From the NCBI GenBank assembly GCA_023663635.1, contig JAMPHD010000001.1, forward strand, positions 482,291 through 546,290: DNA of 64,000 nt. Reading direction: 5' to 3'. Source of the stretch: Acetatifactor muris (GTDB lineage Bacteria > Bacillota > Clostridia > Lachnospirales > Lachnospiraceae). Under the pieces are notes generated by a model that worked only from the letters and a program-made list of their open reading frames with translations, was not told where the DNA came from and ran no database searches. Within the stretch, counting starts at the first letter, position 1. Each line of letters starts with the position of its first letter. Both the position numbers and the translations under genes were made by a program. Positions 1-9,290 of this stretch are shown piece after piece.

Positions 1-2
1 TG

Positions 3-581
3 GACATCATGGATGAGGACGGAGATCTGGATCTGAAAGTGGACGGCGGAAAGCAGATTCAGGTCAATTATGTGGGAGATCATCTGAGCAATTACGATTC
101 CATGTTGGTGCTCACTCATTTCAAGGGACATCCCATGGGCGGTTTCGGCGGCGCGCTGAAAAATATCTCCATCGGTGTGGCCTCCTCCCACGGCAAGGCC
201 TATATCCACGGCGCGGGCGATGTGGAGAAGATGTGGTCCTCCGAGCAGGACGATTTTCTGGAGGCCATGGCGGATGCCGCGCAGTCCGTGGTGAGACATT
301 TTGACGGAAAGATGGCATTTATAAGCGCCATGTGCAATATGTCCGTGGACTGCGACTGCTGCGCGGTGGCGGAGGATCCCGAGATGGGAGATATCGGTAT
401 GTTGGCGAGCGCAGATCCCATCGCGCTGGATCAGGCTTGTGTGGATCTGGTGTATGCCTCCGATGATGCCGGGAAAGCGCATCTCATTGAGCGCATGGAG
501 TCGAGACATGGCATCCATATCTTGGAGGCGGCCGCGGAATTGGGTTTTGGCAGCAGACAGTATGAATTGGTGGAAATTTGA
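3..581 (+). CDS. DUF362 domain protein, 5' end missing
   Basis: The reading frame is open to the left edge of the window, so the gene starts outside it; an ATG at 9 is only an internal methionine. The visible 190 residues match the C-terminal half of the DUF362 family: an HFKGHPMGGFGGALKNISIG stretch, a CDCC cluster near residues 115-118, and a late DPIALDQACVDLVY segment. The family is often fused to or found near ferredoxin domains, but no 4Fe-4S motif is visible in this part. Biochemical function is unknown. It ends about 70 bases before hisS on the same strand. Confidence 0.7.
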   Translation, partial: DIMDEDGDLDLKVDGGKQIQVNYVGDHLSNYDSMLVLTHFKGHPMGGFGGALKNISIGVASSHGKAYIHGAGDVEKMWSSEQDDFLEAMADAAQSVVRHFDGKMAFISAMCNMSVDCDCCAVAEDPEMGDIGMLASADPIALDQACVDLVYASDDAGKAHLIERMESRHGIHILEAAAELGFGSRQYELVEI

Positions 582-652
582 CAAGGCGCGTCCAAAACGC
601 TATTATGTTAGAGAATCATTTGGATAAATATGGCGAAAGGTGAGACAAGACG

Positions 653-1915
653 ATGGCTTTGAGCAAGAAACCTACAAGGGGCATGAAGGACATCCTGCCG
701 CAGGAGATGCAGATCCGCGACTATGTGATCAGTGTGATCAAAGATACCTATGGCAAATTTGGATTTACCTCCATTGAGACTCCCTGTGTGGAGAATATCG
801 CCAACCTGACCAACAGGCAGGGCGGCGACAATGAGAAACTGATTTTTAAGATCTTAAAACGCGGGGAAAAGTTGGACGTAGAGCATGCCGTGAGCGAGGA
901 CGAGGTGGTGGATTCCGGTCTGCGCTATGATCTGACCGTGCCGTTGGTGCGCTTTTATTCCAACAATGCGGCGGCTCTTCCCACGCCTTTCAAGGCATTG
1001 CAGATGGGAAACGTGTGGAGGGCGGACAATCCCCAGAGGGGAAGATATCGTCAGTTCATGCAATGTGATATCGACATTCTCGGCGAGCCGTCCAATCTGG
1101 CGGAGATCGAGTTGATCCTGGCCACCACCACCACGCTGACGAAACTGGGCTTTCAAAATTTCCAGATCCGCATCAATGACAGACGGATTCTGAAAGCCAT
1201 GGCCGCCTATGCCGGATTCCCGGAGGAGAGCTATGACAGTGTGTTCATCACTCTGGATAAGATGGACAAGATCGGCGCGGAGGGCGTGAAAGCGGAACTG
1301 TTGCAGAACGGATTCGGCGAGGCGCAGTGCGACAGATATCTGGAGCTGTTCTCGGAGGTGGAGAGCGCACAGGACGGCACGGCTTGTCTGACGGAGCGTT
1401 TGGGCGATATTCTGGATGCGGATGTGATGAATTCCTTTCGGGAGATCATCTCCGGCGTACAGGCGACCAAGGCGGAGGGATTTGAGCTTGTATTCGACCC
1501 CACGCTGGTGCGCGGCATGAGCTATTACACGGGCACCATCTTTGAGGTGGCCATGCCGGAGTTCGGCGGCAGTTGCGGCGGCGGCGGAAGATATGATAAG
1601 ATGGTGGGCAAATTTACGGGGAAAGATGTTCCGGCCTGTGGATTTTCCATCGGTTTTGAGCGGATCGTACTGCTTTTGTTGGAGAGCGGCTTTCAGGTTC
1701 CCACCCGCCCTGCCAAGGTCGCCTATCTGGTGGAGAAGGGCGTGGCGGGGGAGGAATTGTGCAAAGTGATCGCCCGCGCGCAGGAGGCGAGGGCAGACGG
1801 CGCGCAGGTTCTGGTGGTCCGCATGAACAACAACAAGAAATTCCAGAAAGAGCAGCTTGCGCAGGAAGGCTATGAGAGTTTTGAGGAGTTTTATCGGGAG
1901 CCGCTGAAAAAGTAG
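653..1915 (+). CDS. hisS: histidyl-tRNA synthetase
   Basis: Class II synthetase that charges tRNA-His in the cytoplasm. The 420-residue length is normal for bacterial HisRS. Motif 2 is visible as GNVWRADNPQRGRYRQFMQCDIDILG-type sequence around residues 118-142, and the histidine-binding segment VRGMSYYTGTIFEVA lies near residues 285-300. A glycine-rich SCGGGGRYD follows. The C-terminal anticodon-binding domain starts around residue 330. The ATG at 653 follows a GGTGAGA ribosome binding site. hisS and aspS are neighbours in many Firmicutes; no T-box leader fits in the short gap upstream of hisS. Confidence 0.97.
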   Translation: MALSKKPTRGMKDILPQEMQIRDYVISVIKDTYGKFGFTSIETPCVENIANLTNRQGGDNEKLIFKILKRGEKLDVEHAVSEDEVVDSGLRYDLTVPLVRFYSNNAAALPTPFKALQMGNVWRADNPQRGRYRQFMQCDIDILGEPSNLAEIELILATTTTLTKLGFQNFQIRINDRRILKAMAAYAGFPEESYDSVFITLDKMDKIGAEGVKAELLQNGFGEAQCDRYLELFSEVESAQDGTACLTERLGDILDADVMNSFREIISGVQATKAEGFELVFDPTLVRGMSYYTGTIFEVAMPEFGGSCGGGGRYDKMVGKFTGKDVPACGFSIGFERIVLLLLESGFQVPTRPAKVAYLVEKGVAGEELCKVIARAQEARADGAQVLVVRMNNNKKFQKEQLAQEGYESFEEFYREPLKK

Positions 1916-2038
1916 AGGACGCGAAGGCGGGAGTTGAGAGCCGGGCATAAAAACGCGGACATGGATATAGAGATACAGATACGGAAACACAGATATAGAG
2001 ACACATAGGAAATAAACAGAATCGAGGTTGGATACGAA

Positions 2039-3826
2039 ATGGCTGAATCAATGAAAGGCTTAAAGCGCACCCATCGCTGCGGGGAGCTTGGCAGGGCAAA
2101 TGTGGGCGAGACCGTGACCGTTATGGGATGGGTGCAGAAACAGAGAAACAAGGGCGGTATTATTTTTGTGGATCTGCGGGACAGAGCGGGTATTTTGCAG
2201 GTGATCTTTGAGGAGAGCGACTGCGGCCCGGAGAATTTTGCCAAGGCGGAGCGGCTGCGCAGCGAGTTTGTGGTGGCGGTAACGGGTAAAGTGACTCTCA
2301 GAGAGGGCGCCGTGAACGAAAATCTCTCCACCGGGGAGATCGAGGTGCGCGCGGAGCAGGTGCGCGTTCTTTCCGAGGCGGAGACGCCGCCTTTCCCGAT
2401 CGAGGCCGACTCCAAGACCAAGGAGGAACTGCGTCTCAAATACCGCTATCTGGATCTGCGCAGACCGGATCTGCAGCGGAATCTGATCCTTAGAAGCAGG
2501 ATCGCCACCACCATCAGAGCTTTTTTGAGCGGAGAGGGGTTCTTGGAGATAGAGACTCCCATATTGAACAAATCCACGCCGGAGGGAGCGAGGGATTATC
2601 TGGTGCCCAGCCGTGTGCATCCGGGCAATTTTTATGCGTTGCCGCAGTCCCCTCAGATCTTCAAACAGCTTCTTATGTGTTCCGGATATGACAGATATTT
2701 CCAAATCGCGAAATGCTTCCGGGATGAGGATCTGCGCGCGGATCGTCAGCCGGAGTTCACGCAGGTGGATCTGGAGATGTCCTTTGTGGATGTGGATGAT
2801 GTGATCGACGCCACGGAGCGCATGGTGGCCGCCGTGTGCAGGGAGGCCATAGGAATGGATGTGCAACTGCCCATTCCCCGTATGACCTGGCAGGAGGCCA
2901 TGGACCGTTTCGGATCCGACAAGCCGGACACCCGGTTCGGCATGGAGCTGCAGGATGTGTCCGAGATCGTGAAGGACTGCGGATTCGGAGTGTTTACTTC
3001 GGCGCTGCAGGCGGGCGGCAGTGTGCGGGGCATCAATGCCAAGGGACAGGCTCAGATGCCGAGGAAGAAGATTGACGCGTTGGTGGAGTTTGCCAAGGGT
3101 TACGGCGCAAAGGGACTGGCTTATCTGTCCGTGATGCCGGACGGCACCTACAAGTCCTCTTTCTCCAAATTTATGTCCGAGGAGGAATTGCGGGCTTTAA
3201 CGGCTGCCATGAAAGGGGAGCCCGGGGATCTGTTGTTCTTTGCGGCGGACAGATTAAAGATCGTATATTCCGTGTTGGGGGCGTTGCGCTGTGAGTTGGC
3301 TCGCCAGATGGAACTGATCGACAATGACCGGTTTGATTTTCTGTGGGTGACGGAGTTCCCGCAGTTTGAGTGGAGTGACGAGGAAGAGCGGTATGTGGCC
3401 ATGCATCATCCGTTCACCATGCCCATGGAGGAAGATCTTTCCATGTTGGAGTCCGATCCCGGCAGAGTGCGGGCCAAGGCTTACGACATCGTGCTGAACG
3501 GTGTGGAGCTGGGCGGCGGCAGCGTCAGGATCTTTCAGAGCGATGTGCAGGAGCGGATGTTTGAGGCTTTGGGATTTACGAAGGAGAAGGCTCACGAGCA
3601 GTTCGGTTTCCTGTTGGATGCCTTCAAATACGGTGTGCCGCCCCATGCGGGACTGGCCATCGGATTGGACCGTTTTGTGATGCTGCTCACAAAGGCGGAC
3701 AATATCAGAGAAGTGATCGCGTTCCCCAAGGTGAAGGATGCGTCCTGCCTGATGTCGGAGGCTCCCGGGACCGTGGATCCCGCGCAGTTGGAGGAGTTGG
3801 GACTGGCGATCACCGCAGAGCAGTGA
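2039..3826 (+). CDS. aspS: aspartyl-tRNA synthetase
   Basis: Class II synthetase that charges tRNA-Asp. The 595-residue length is that of the bacterial type with the GAD insertion domain. An N-terminal OB-fold anticodon domain (about residues 1-110, RAGILQVIFEE) is followed by the catalytic core with FRDEDLRADRQPEFTQVDLEMSF near residue 225 and the motif 3 region GLDRFVMLLTKADNIREVIAFPK near residue 545. It lies 123 bases downstream of hisS. That spacer holds a low-complexity run of GATATAGAGA/GATACAGATA words (about 1961-2006) but no clear terminator, so the two may be cotranscribed. Confidence 0.97.
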   Translation: MAESMKGLKRTHRCGELGRANVGETVTVMGWVQKQRNKGGIIFVDLRDRAGILQVIFEESDCGPENFAKAERLRSEFVVAVTGKVTLREGAVNENLSTGEIEVRAEQVRVLSEAETPPFPIEADSKTKEELRLKYRYLDLRRPDLQRNLILRSRIATTIRAFLSGEGFLEIETPILNKSTPEGARDYLVPSRVHPGNFYALPQSPQIFKQLLMCSGYDRYFQIAKCFRDEDLRADRQPEFTQVDLEMSFVDVDDVIDATERMVAAVCREAIGMDVQLPIPRMTWQEAMDRFGSDKPDTRFGMELQDVSEIVKDCGFGVFTSALQAGGSVRGINAKGQAQMPRKKIDALVEFAKGYGAKGLAYLSVMPDGTYKSSFSKFMSEEELRALTAAMKGEPGDLLFFAADRLKIVYSVLGALRCELARQMELIDNDRFDFLWVTEFPQFEWSDEEERYVAMHHPFTMPMEEDLSMLESDPGRVRAKAYDIVLNGVELGGGSVRIFQSDVQERMFEALGFTKEKAHEQFGFLLDAFKYGVPPHAGLAIGLDRFVMLLTKADNIREVIAFPKVKDASCLMSEAPGTVDPAQLEELGLAITAEQ

Positions 3827-3872
3827 AGGTGAGCCGGATACGGACAAGTGTTGTGGAAAAGGCGGTATGACC

Positions 3873-4571
3873 ATGCCGGATGCAGGATACCTTTTGTCAA
3901 TCGAGGAATTGGTGGCGGATATGCGCGCAAATGAGACCTGCTCCCTGTGGGAGCAGGTCTTTGCGAAGTTGGACAAAGAGAGGCAAAAGAGAGCCCGGAT
4001 GCATCGAACCGCCGCAAAGAGGGCGGGGACGGCCGGGGCGGGACTTTTGCTGCAGTGGGCCATACAGCATTGGCAGACGGATGAGCCGGATCGCGGACGA
4101 GAGATCCGGCTGCTCTCACTCCGGGAGATCTTGGATGGTTTGGGAGATCCCGTTCCCCTGCAGTATGACTACGGGCCCAAGGGCAAACCGTATCTGCGGG
4201 ATATGCCCCTCTTTTTTAATCTGTCCCACTCCGGGGATTATGTGCTGTGCGCTCTGTCCCACAGGGAGATCGGCGCGGACATTCAGCGCTGGGAGAAATG
4301 TAATACGGAGAAACTTGCAGAGCGTTTTTTTCATGAGCGGGAGAGGGAATGTCTGAGGCGGATTCCCGCGAATCGGGAGAGAGAACAATATTTTTATCGG
4401 CTGTGGACGGCCAAGGAAGCCTATGGGAAAATGACGGGAGACGGGATCGCGGCGTCGGTGGGGAGAGATTTCACCGATCCGAATGCCGAGTGGATGCGGG
4501 ATTTGGAACTGATGGAATATGATATTCTTCCGGACTATGCCATGGCAGTCTGTACGCATAAGGAGTTGTGA
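3873..4571 (+). CDS. 4'-phosphopantetheinyl transferase (Sfp/AcpT type)
   Basis: Transfers the phosphopantetheine arm of CoA to a serine of carrier proteins. The Sfp signature is visible: GADIQRWEK (Mg-binding GxDxE-like segment, here GADIQ) in the middle and FYRLWTAKEAYGKMTGDG near residue 175. The substrate-binding YGPKGKPYL and FNLSHSGDYVLCALS also fit the family. About 232 residues is normal. Two ATGs are possible; the one at 3873 has AAAGGCGG seven bases upstream, while the ATG at 3867 lies too close to it. No NRPS or PKS gene is in the window, so the substrate may be the general acyl carrier protein. The early coding region contains a strong hairpin (3934-3960). Confidence 0.85.
   Translation: MPDAGYLLSIEELVADMRANETCSLWEQVFAKLDKERQKRARMHRTAAKRAGTAGAGLLLQWAIQHWQTDEPDRGREIRLLSLREILDGLGDPVPLQYDYGPKGKPYLRDMPLFFNLSHSGDYVLCALSHREIGADIQRWEKCNTEKLAERFFHERERECLRRIPANREREQYFYRLWTAKEAYGKMTGDGIAASVGRDFTDPNAEWMRDLELMEYDILPDYAMAVCTHKEL
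3934..3962 (+). terminator. terminator-like hairpin inside the PPTase coding region
   Basis: A perfect 12-base-pair stem, arms 3934-3945 and 3949-3960 (AGACCTGCTCCC / GGGAGCAGGTCT), with a TGT loop and then TT. It lies about 60 bases inside the phosphopantetheinyl transferase gene. The T run is only three bases counting the last arm base, so efficient termination is doubtful; it could act as an attenuator or mRNA structure. Confidence 0.45.
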
Positions 4572-4572
4572 T

Positions 4573-6405
4573 ATGAAAAGGTTGATGGTTTATCTGAAGG
4601 ACTATAAGAAAGAGGCGGTATTGGCGCCGCTCTTTAAATTGTTGGAGGCCTTTTTCGAGCTCTTTGTGCCCCTGGTGATGGCGGGCATCATCGACAGAGG
4701 CATTGCGGACATACACAACGGAGATCCGAACTACATTGTCAGGATGGGGCTTTGTCTGATCGCGTTGGCGGCGGTGGGGCTTGCGGCCTCGGTGACGGCG
4801 CAGTTTTTTGCGGCGAAGGCGGCGGTGGGATTTTCCGCCAAGCTGCGTCAGGCGCTGTTTGAGCATATTCAGGATCTGGAATTTACGGGCATCGACAAGG
4901 TGGGCACGACCACCATGATCACTCGCATGACCAGTGACATCAATCAGGTGCAGAACGGGGTAAACATGGTACTGCGGCTGTTCTTGCGCTCACCCATCAT
5001 TGTGTTCGGAGCCATGGTCATGGCCTTCACCATCGATGTGAAGAGCGCGCTGGTGTTCGTGGTGGCGATCCCGCTGTTGGCCGTGGTGGTCATGGGCATC
5101 ACTTTCTTCACGATCCCGCTGTATAAGAAAGTGCAGACCGGATTGGACAGGGTGCTCTCCACCACCAGAGAGAATCTGACAGGAGTGCGTGTCATCCGGG
5201 CTTTCCATCGGGAGGAGCAGGAGGAGGCGCGGTTCCATGAGGAGAACACGGCGCTTTTGCATCTGCAGCAATTCGTGGGCAGGATCAGCGCCTGTATGAA
5301 CCCCGTGACTTATGTGATCGTCAACGGGGCCATTGTCGTGTTGGTCTATATCGGGGCGATACAGGTCAACACGGGACGGTTGAGCTGCGGCGAAGTCGTG
5401 GCCATTTTGAACTATATGTCTCAGGTGTTGGTGGAACTGGTCAAGCTGGCCAATCTCATCATCACCATCACAAAGGCTCTGGCCTGCGCGGACCGTGTGG
5501 CGGCAGTATTGGGGACGCCGGAGGCGGGAACCGGGAGCGTGATGTCGGGTGAGAGCGGGAGCGTGATATCAGGTGAAACCGGAGATGGGATCAGAGTCGG
5601 GACTGGGGACATTGTATTGGGCAGGGGCGATGTTGGGAACGCCGCACCGGATGGGGAGGCGTATCTGGACTTTCATCATGTGTCCCTCACCTATGAGGAC
5701 GCGGGGGCGGAGACCCTGCGGGATATAGACTTTACGGTGAAACGCGGTGAGACCGTGGGGATCATCGGAGGAACCGGATCCGGGAAGACTTCCCTTGTAA
5801 ATCTCATTCCCGCGTTTTACCCCGTCACAAAAGGTTGCATTCGTCTGGAGGGCAGGGATCTGAAAGAGATTCCCGCGGAGGAGCTGCGAAAGCGCGTCGG
5901 TGTGGTGCCGCAGAAAGCGGTCCTCTTTCAGGGCACCATTCGCAGCAATCTGTTGTGGGGCAATCCGGACGCCGGGGAAGAGGAGTTGTGGCAGGCCGTG
6001 GACACGGCTCAGGCGAGAGAAGTGGTGGAGGGGAGAGAGGAAAAGTTGGACGCTCCCATCGCCCGCGGCGGACAGAATCTCTCCGGCGGGCAGAGACAGC
6101 GTCTCACCATCGCCAGGGCTCTGGTGCGAAAGCCGGAGATCCTGATCCTGGACGACAGCGCCTCCGCGTTGGACTACGCGACGGATGCCAAGTTGCGCGC
6201 CGCCCTGCGGGAGAGAAAAGGGGATATGACCACCTTTATCGTGTCTCAGAGGGCATCTTCCATTCGACACGCGGACAAGATCATTGTGTTGGATGACGGG
6301 GAACAGGCGGGTGTGGGAACCCATGAGGAACTGTTGGCGAACTGTACGGTCTATCAGGAGATCTATTACTCACAATATCCTGAGGAGAGGAAACGGGAAT
6401 CATGA
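4573..6405 (+). CDS. ABC exporter half-transporter with degenerate ATP site
   Basis: Multidrug/lipid-type ABC exporter subunit with an N-terminal six-helix membrane domain (about residues 1-310) and a C-terminal nucleotide-binding domain. Walker A is GGTGSGKTSL and the signature is LSGGQRQRL, but Walker B ends LILDDSASALD with Asp in place of the catalytic Glu, and the switch region reads SQRASS with Gln in place of His. This is the pattern of the non-hydrolysing subunit of heterodimeric exporters such as BmrC or TM287. The linker before the ATPase domain has a 24-base repeat (5533-5580). The start at 4573 overlaps the preceding stop region; the partner gene begins four bases before this gene ends. 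Confidence 0.9.
   Translation: MKRLMVYLKDYKKEAVLAPLFKLLEAFFELFVPLVMAGIIDRGIADIHNGDPNYIVRMGLCLIALAAVGLAASVTAQFFAAKAAVGFSAKLRQALFEHIQDLEFTGIDKVGTTTMITRMTSDINQVQNGVNMVLRLFLRSPIIVFGAMVMAFTIDVKSALVFVVAIPLLAVVVMGITFFTIPLYKKVQTGLDRVLSTTRENLTGVRVIRAFHREEQEEARFHEENTALLHLQQFVGRISACMNPVTYVIVNGAIVVLVYIGAIQVNTGRLSCGEVVAILNYMSQVLVELVKLANLIITITKALACADRVAAVLGTPEAGTGSVMSGESGSVISGETGDGIRVGTGDIVLGRGDVGNAAPDGEAYLDFHHVSLTYEDAGAETLRDIDFTVKRGETVGIIGGTGSGKTSLVNLIPAFYPVTKGCIRLEGRDLKEIPAEELRKRVGVVPQKAVLFQGTIRSNLLWGNPDAGEEELWQAVDTAQAREVVEGREEKLDAPIARGGQNLSGGQRQRLTIARALVRKPEILILDDSASALDYATDAKLRAALRERKGDMTTFIVSQRASSIRHADKIIVLDDGEQAGVGTHEELLANCTVYQEIYYSQYPEERKRES
5533..5580 (+). repeat. two 24-base tandem repeats in an ABC transporter linker
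   Basis: Units 5533-5556 and 5557-5580 share GGGAGCGTGAT and GGTGA words and differ at a few bases. They encode two in-frame GSVMSGES/GSVISGET copies in the segment joining the membrane and ATPase domains. Confidence 0.75.
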
Positions 6406-8171
6406 AGGAGACAAATACCAATCCAAAGAACAAGGCAGGTCAGTCTGAGACCGTGAGAAAAGTGCTGCGCTACATCAGGCGGTATTGGCCCATGGTGGGC
6501 GCCTCTCTGTTGTTGGCGGTCATAGTCGTGGTGCTGACGCTCTATATTCCGATCCTCACGGGAGACGCGGTAGATCTGCTGTTGGGCGTGGGTCTGGTGG
6601 ACATGGACGGCATCCTGAAGATCATGTGCAGGATCGGGATTGCCGCCCTGATCACGGCGGTGGCCCAATGGGTGATGAATACCTGCAACAATCATATCAC
6701 CTATCATGTGATCCGGGATATCAGGGAGGATGCTTTTCGCAAGTTGCAGGTGTTGCCCCTGCAGTATATGGACACGCATGCCTACGGTGAGTTGGTGAGC
6801 CGTGTCATTGCCGATGTGGACACTTTCGCGGACGGTCTGCTCATGGGATTTACGCAGCTCTTCACGGGAGTGCTGACCATTTTGGGCACTCTTGGTTTTA
6901 TGCTGATGACCAATATTCCCATCACCTTAGTGGTGGTGTGCATCACGCCGGTCTCCTTTCTGGTGGCGCGGTTTATCGCAACGAGAACCTACAGCATGTT
7001 TAAGGAGCAGTCCGAGATCCGCGGGGAGCAGACTGCTCTGGTGGAGGAGATGGTGGGCAATCTGAAGGTGGTGAAGACCTTCTCCAGAGAGGAGCAGGTC
7101 AAGGCGGAGTTTGCCGAGATCAATGACAGGCTGCAGGGCAGTTCGTTAAAGGCGATCTTTTTCTCCTCCCTCACCAATCCGGCCACCCGATTTGTCAACA
7201 GTCTGGTGTATGCGGGCGTGGGTGTGGCGGGCGCCTTTATCGCCCTTCAAAACGGCATCAGCGTGGGGCGGCTGTCCTGTTTCCTAAGCTATGCCAATCA
7301 GTACACCAAGCCCTTCAACGAGATATCGGGAGTGGTCACGGAGCTGCAGAACGCCATCGCCTGCGCGGCAAGGATCTTTGATTTGATCGAGGAAGAGCCC
7401 CAGACACCGGAGGCGGATCCGGCGAAGGTGCTTGAGCGCGCGAGGGGAGAGGTAACGCTGCAGAATGTGGCTTTCAGATATGTGCCCGACAGACCTCTGA
7501 TACGGGATTTTAATCTCAACGTGCGGCCCGGACAGAGAGTGGCCATTGTCGGCCCCACGGGCTGCGGCAAGACCACCATCATCAATCTGCTCATGCGCTT
7601 TTATGATGTGAAGGAGGGCTGCATCCGGGTGGACGGCACGGATATCCGCGAGTACACCAGAGGCAGTCTGCGCACCAACTACGGTATGGTGCTGCAGGAG
7701 ACATGGCTGCGCACGGGCACCATCCGCGACAATATCTGCATGGGCAGACCGGAGGCCACGGAGGAGGAAGTGTTGGCGGCGGCCAAGGCGGCTCACGCGC
7801 ACAGCTTTATCAAGAGACTGCCCAAAGGCTATGACACGGTGATCACGGAGGACGGCGGGAGCCTGTCTCAGGGGCAGAAACAGCTCTTGTGCATTGCCAG
7901 GGTGATGCTCTGTCTGCCGCCCATGCTGATCCTGGACGAGGCCACATCCTCCATCGACACCAGAACGGAGTTGAAGATCCAGAATGCTTTTGCCAAAATG
8001 ATGGAAGGGCGCACCAGTTTCATTGTGGCGCACAGACTCTCCACCATTCGGGAGGCGGATATCATTCTGGTGATGAGGGACGGCAATATCATCGAGCAGG
8101 GCGATCACGAGATATTGTTGGCCCGCGGGGGATTTTACGCGCAGCTCTACAACAGCCAGTTTGCGGTGTAG
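6402..8171 (+). CDS. ABC exporter half-transporter with consensus catalytic residues
   Basis: Partner of the preceding gene. Six transmembrane helices occupy about residues 20-310 and the ATPase domain about 345-589. Walker A is GPTGCGKTTI, Walker B is MLILDEATSSID with the catalytic Glu, and the switch His is present in AHRLST. Its own signature is altered to LSQGQKQLL. Together the two proteins predict one hydrolysing site (this Walker A/B with the partner's LSGGQ) and one degenerate site, as in known heterodimeric exporters. The ATG overlaps the end of the first subunit gene, which suggests coupled translation. The transported substrate cannot be deduced. Confidence 0.92.
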   Translation: MKETNTNPKNKAGQSETVRKVLRYIRRYWPMVGASLLLAVIVVVLTLYIPILTGDAVDLLLGVGLVDMDGILKIMCRIGIAALITAVAQWVMNTCNNHITYHVIRDIREDAFRKLQVLPLQYMDTHAYGELVSRVIADVDTFADGLLMGFTQLFTGVLTILGTLGFMLMTNIPITLVVVCITPVSFLVARFIATRTYSMFKEQSEIRGEQTALVEEMVGNLKVVKTFSREEQVKAEFAEINDRLQGSSLKAIFFSSLTNPATRFVNSLVYAGVGVAGAFIALQNGISVGRLSCFLSYANQYTKPFNEISGVVTELQNAIACAARIFDLIEEEPQTPEADPAKVLERARGEVTLQNVAFRYVPDRPLIRDFNLNVRPGQRVAIVGPTGCGKTTIINLLMRFYDVKEGCIRVDGTDIREYTRGSLRTNYGMVLQETWLRTGTIRDNICMGRPEATEEEVLAAAKAAHAHSFIKRLPKGYDTVITEDGGSLSQGQKQLLCIARVMLCLPPMLILDEATSSIDTRTELKIQNAFAKMMEGRTSFIVAHRLSTIREADIILVMRDGNIIEQGDHEILLARGGFYAQLYNSQFAV

Positions 8172-8259
8172 CATCCCATTTGGGAATGTTCGCTTGGAAA
8201 ATGTTGTGAATAGTCCGCTCCGGAGGTTAAATATTTATGGCTGTAATCCGATAATATTA

Positions 8260-8288
8260 TTGTGATATCGTAGTTGCGATTTTATAGA
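8260..8288 (+). promoter_or_regulatory. sigma-A type promoter
   Basis: TTGTGA (8260-8265), a 17-base spacer, and TATAGA (8283-8288), about 40 bases upstream of the coiled-coil gene. Reading by eye only. Confidence 0.5.
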
Positions 8289-8328
8289 TGTATGGATAGA
8301 AGTCCGTGGAGTACAGGGAGGTATGACC

Positions 8329-9174
8329 ATGAAGATAGAACAGAATATTACCATGTATGTGGGTACTCAGCCGAAGGTTTCTGAGGAGAGAAATGCGGCT
8401 GAGGGACAGGCGGACCGCAAGACTGTGTTTGCGGGAGACCTGAACGGGGATATGACCTTGCAGGACCGCATTGCCCAAAGGAAGGCACAGGCCAAGGAGC
8501 AGGCCTTAAAGATCGTGGGCGATGTGTTTGAGGCGGACCGCAATCTGGACATGGATCTGGAGAACAGACATGAACATATCAAGGAGCTGCAGGGCGAGAG
8601 AAGAGCGCTGCAGGAGGAGATAAACGGCATTGAACTGCAGCAGGAAGACCTCGGGAAAGCTCTGGAAACGGGGGAATTGAGTCAGGACGAGTATGACAGT
8701 CAGATGGAATACCTGAATGAGGGCAGGAAGGAATATACCGACAAGATCAATGAGACGGACGGACAGATCATGCAGGAGAATGCCATCATAGAGGGCACCA
8801 AGCGGGAGCGTCTGAAGAAGGATCCCATGGTGAAAGCCGCGAAGGAGGCGGAGGACGTCCTGCAGGCTGCCCGGGATGAGATCGTGGGCATGGTGGCGGA
8901 CGACGCCAAGGATCATATCGATGAGGCCGCCGCCGAGCGACAGGAACAGGCGGAGGAGATCAAAGAAGAGAGAGAAGAGAAGGAAGAGTTCATCGAGGAG
9001 CAGAAGGAGAAACACGATGAGGCGGAGGAGATCTTGGAGGATCTGCCCGTCACGGAGATGTTGGAGCTGAATCAGATGCAGTCGGATGTGCAGCAGGAAG
9101 TGCAGGAGCTCTTGGACAAGATGAAACTGATCGCCGAGGATATCAAGGGCGCGGCGGTGGATAAGAGCCTGTAA
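8329..9174 (+). CDS. unknown charged coiled-coil protein
   Basis: A 281-residue soluble protein of unrecognised family. From about residue 40 to the end it is dominated by Glu, Lys, Arg and Gln in heptad-like runs, with long predicted helices broken near residue 150 and a very acidic segment EEIKEEREEKEEFIEEQKEK-type around 210-230. There is no signal peptide or membrane segment. Two ATGs occur; 8329 is preferred because GGGAGGT lies seven bases before it and only one base before 8323. It has its own likely promoter and is followed by a terminator-like hairpin, so it is probably monocistronic. Function unknown; a structural or scaffold role is a guess. Confidence 0.8.
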   Translation: MKIEQNITMYVGTQPKVSEERNAAEGQADRKTVFAGDLNGDMTLQDRIAQRKAQAKEQALKIVGDVFEADRNLDMDLENRHEHIKELQGERRALQEEINGIELQQEDLGKALETGELSQDEYDSQMEYLNEGRKEYTDKINETDGQIMQENAIIEGTKRERLKKDPMVKAAKEAEDVLQAARDEIVGMVADDAKDHIDEAAAERQEQAEEIKEEREEKEEFIEEQKEKHDEAEEILEDLPVTEMLELNQMQSDVQQEVQELLDKMKLIAEDIKGAAVDKSL

Positions 9175-9227
9175 AAAGTCCGTGGAAAATAGAATAAGAG
9201 CGGGTTCAGAGTCGGGAACCTTTTGAG

Positions 9228-9290
9228 AACCTCTCACATATTCTGGTAGAAAAGGATTGTAAGATCCGAGGGATATGTGGGAGGTTTTTT
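9228..9290 (+). terminator. intrinsic terminator overlapping the next gene's ribosome binding site
   Basis: Arms 9228-9241 (AACCTCTCACATAT) and 9273-9286 (ATATGTGGGAGGTT) pair over 14 positions with one G-T mismatch, followed by a T run to 9290. The ATG of the amidase gene is at 9291, and its GGGAGG ribosome binding site is inside the 3' arm. The hairpin could both end transcription of the upstream gene and hide the downstream ribosome binding site. Confidence 0.6.

Noticed and set aside
581..652. T-box riboswitch before hisS
   Set aside because: The gap is only about 70 bases and no T-box core or terminator is visible.
854..1990. 378-residue open frame antisense to hisS
   Set aside because: Composition of a shadow frame and no start signals; hisS is certain.
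8172..8200. CATCCCATTTGGGAATG palindrome after the ABC exporter as terminator
   Set aside because: The arms are short with a mismatch and there is no T run.
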